This document shows positions 13,055 to 14,025 of a stretch of DNA of 14,025 bases, in pieces. Within the stretch, counting starts at the first letter, position 1, and each line of letters starts with the position of its first letter. The notes below the pieces were generated by a model, which had not been told where the DNA came from, did not search any database, and saw nothing but the letters and a program-made list of their open reading frames with translations. The translations under genes and the position numbers were made by a program. Origin of the DNA: an uncultured Erysipelotrichaceae bacterium (GTDB lineage Bacteria; Bacillota_I; Bacilli_A; RF39; UBA660). Location: positions 1-14,025 of the forward strand of contig CADBNE010000012.1 of assembly GCA_902795975.1 (NCBI GenBank). The letters run 5' to 3'.

Positions 13055-14025
13055 ATGAAAATAAAATATGAATTAAAAGATACTTGTGGTAAGGCTAGAT
13101 TAGGTATATTACATACTAATTATGGTTCTTATGATACTCCTATGTTTATGCCTGTTGGAACACAAGCAACAGTAAAAACTTTATCTCCAGAAGAATTAAA
13201 GGAAGCAGGAAGTGCTGTTATACTTTCAAATACATATCATTTATGGTTAAGACCAGGGGAAGATATAGTTGCTGCAGCTGGAGGATTACATAAATTTATG
13301 AATTATGATGGTCCAATTCTTACTGATAGTGGAGGATTTCAAGTTTTTTCTTTAGCTAAAAATAAAAAGAAAGATATAGTAGAAGAAGGAGTACATTTTA
13401 AAAGTCATATAGATGGTAAAAAATTATTTTTAACTCCAGAGTTATCTATTGAAATACAAAATAAATTAGATAGCGATATAGCTATGTCATTTGATGAATG
13501 TATTCCATATCCTGAAGATTATGAATATACAAAAGCTAGTACTGAAAGAACATTAAGATGGGCAAAAAGAGGTTTAGATGCACATAAAAATGAAAATCAG
13601 TCTTTGTTTGGTATAGTACAAGGTGGAGCATATACTGATTTAAGGGAATATAGTGCTAAGGAAACTGTTAAAATGAATTTTGATGGATATTCAATCGGTG
13701 GTACTAGTGTAGGTGAAGATAAGCCAACTATGTATAAAATGGTAGATGATGCTATTAGATATTTACCTAGTGATAAACCTAGATATCTAATGGGAGTAGG
13801 AGATCCTATAGATATTATTGAAGGAGTTATGCGTGGCGTAGATATGTTTGATTGTGTGTTACCTACACGTTTAGCACGCCATGGAAATGCATTTACTAGA
13901 CATGGTAAAATTAATATTAAGAACTTTAAATTTAAAGAAGATTTTACTCCAATAGAAGAGGGCTGTGATTGTTATGCTTGTAAACATTATACTAGAGCAT
14001 ATATAAGACATTTAATAACAGCAGA
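13055..14025 (+). CDS. tgt: tRNA-guanine transglycosylase Tgt (3' end outside window)
   Basis: Tgt replaces guanine 34 of Asp, Asn, His and Tyr tRNAs with the queuosine precursor preQ1. The frame runs off the right edge after 323 codons. Visible motifs are [10 protein letters not shown], the catalytic-base motif [12 protein letters not shown] (D91), [17 protein letters not shown] and [10 protein letters not shown] (substrate pocket). MGVGDP, the nucleophile motif [15 protein letters not shown] (D266) and the zinc ligands C304, C306 and C309 in CDCYAC also appear. The fourth ligand, a His, should lie about 25 residues on, beyond the edge. The start is chosen for GGATGTGA 4 bases upstream and the typical MKIKYEL beginning. 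No queuosine synthesis gene and no preQ1 riboswitch is visible in the window; the leader is too short for one. Confidence 0.96.
   Translation, partial: MKIKYELKDTCGKARLGILHTNYGSYDTPMFMPVGTQATVKTLSPEELKEAGSAVILSNTYHLWLRPGEDIVAAAGGLHKFMNYDGPILTDSGGFQVFSLAKNKKKDIVEEGVHFKSHIDGKKLFLTPELSIEIQNKLDSDIAMSFDECIPYPEDYEYTKASTERTLRWAKRGLDAHKNENQSLFGIVQGGAYTDLREYSAKETVKMNFDGYSIGGTSVGEDKPTMYKMVDDAIRYLPSDKPRYLMGVGDPIDIIEGVMRGVDMFDCVLPTRLARHGNAFTRHGKINIKNFKFKEDFTPIEEGCDCYACKHYTRAYIRHLITA

Overview
The window is a very AT-rich, gene-dense piece of a low-GC Gram-positive chromosome. It encodes LexA, a MurF peptidoglycan ligase, TruB, Tgt, a YneF-type membrane protein and a Bacillus-like SPFH/Tim44/zinc-ribbon cluster. 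Tryptophan is always TGG and one gene ends in TGA, so the standard bacterial code fits. The set suggests a Bacilli-related lineage with a compact genome, perhaps one of the uncultured gut groups close to the Mollicutes but still walled. This placement is inference from gene content. Neither end of the window is a natural boundary: the first gene is cut at its 5' side and tgt at its 3' side.

Region 1 (1-3336): three co-directional genes reminiscent of Bacillus subtilis ydjG-ydjH-ydjI. They are a repetitive zinc-ribbon protein (N-terminus outside the window), a membrane-anchored Tim44-like protein with a zinc ribbon, and an SPFH protein with two C-terminal zinc ribbons. A strong terminator closes the unit.

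Region 2 (3339-6779): truB, two tandem paralogous nucleotidyltransferases and an unrecognised Asn-rich protein. The genes overlap or nearly touch, between an extended -10 promoter and a hairpin terminator. Region 3 (6782-8016): one unrecognised 390-residue protein with its own promoter. It converges on lexA through a shared two-way terminator hairpin.

Region 4 (8015-11037): lexA on the minus strand and tkt on the plus strand diverge from a 111-bp intergenic region. That region holds a near-consensus Gram-positive SOS box overlapping the lexA -35 element. yneF follows tkt. This is a reduced form of the Bacillus lexA-yneA-yneB-ynzC-tkt-yneE-yneF neighbourhood. Region 5 (11039-14025): a shortened murF, an unrecognised protein with features reminiscent of ADP-ribosyltransferases, and the first 323 codons of tgt.

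Regulatory layout is strikingly compact. Six candidate promoters have their -10 box only 16-23 bases from the start codon. Several terminators overlap the stop codons of the genes they end. A recurrent GGTGA/GTGA ribosome-binding signal sits 4-5 bases from its start codon. The most interesting items are the triple zinc-ribbon SPFH/Tim44 module, the nucleotidyltransferase paralog with a changed GT(G)HA motif, the SOS box now facing tkt directly, the possible ADP-ribosyltransferase-like gene, and the compact murF preceded by a terminator.
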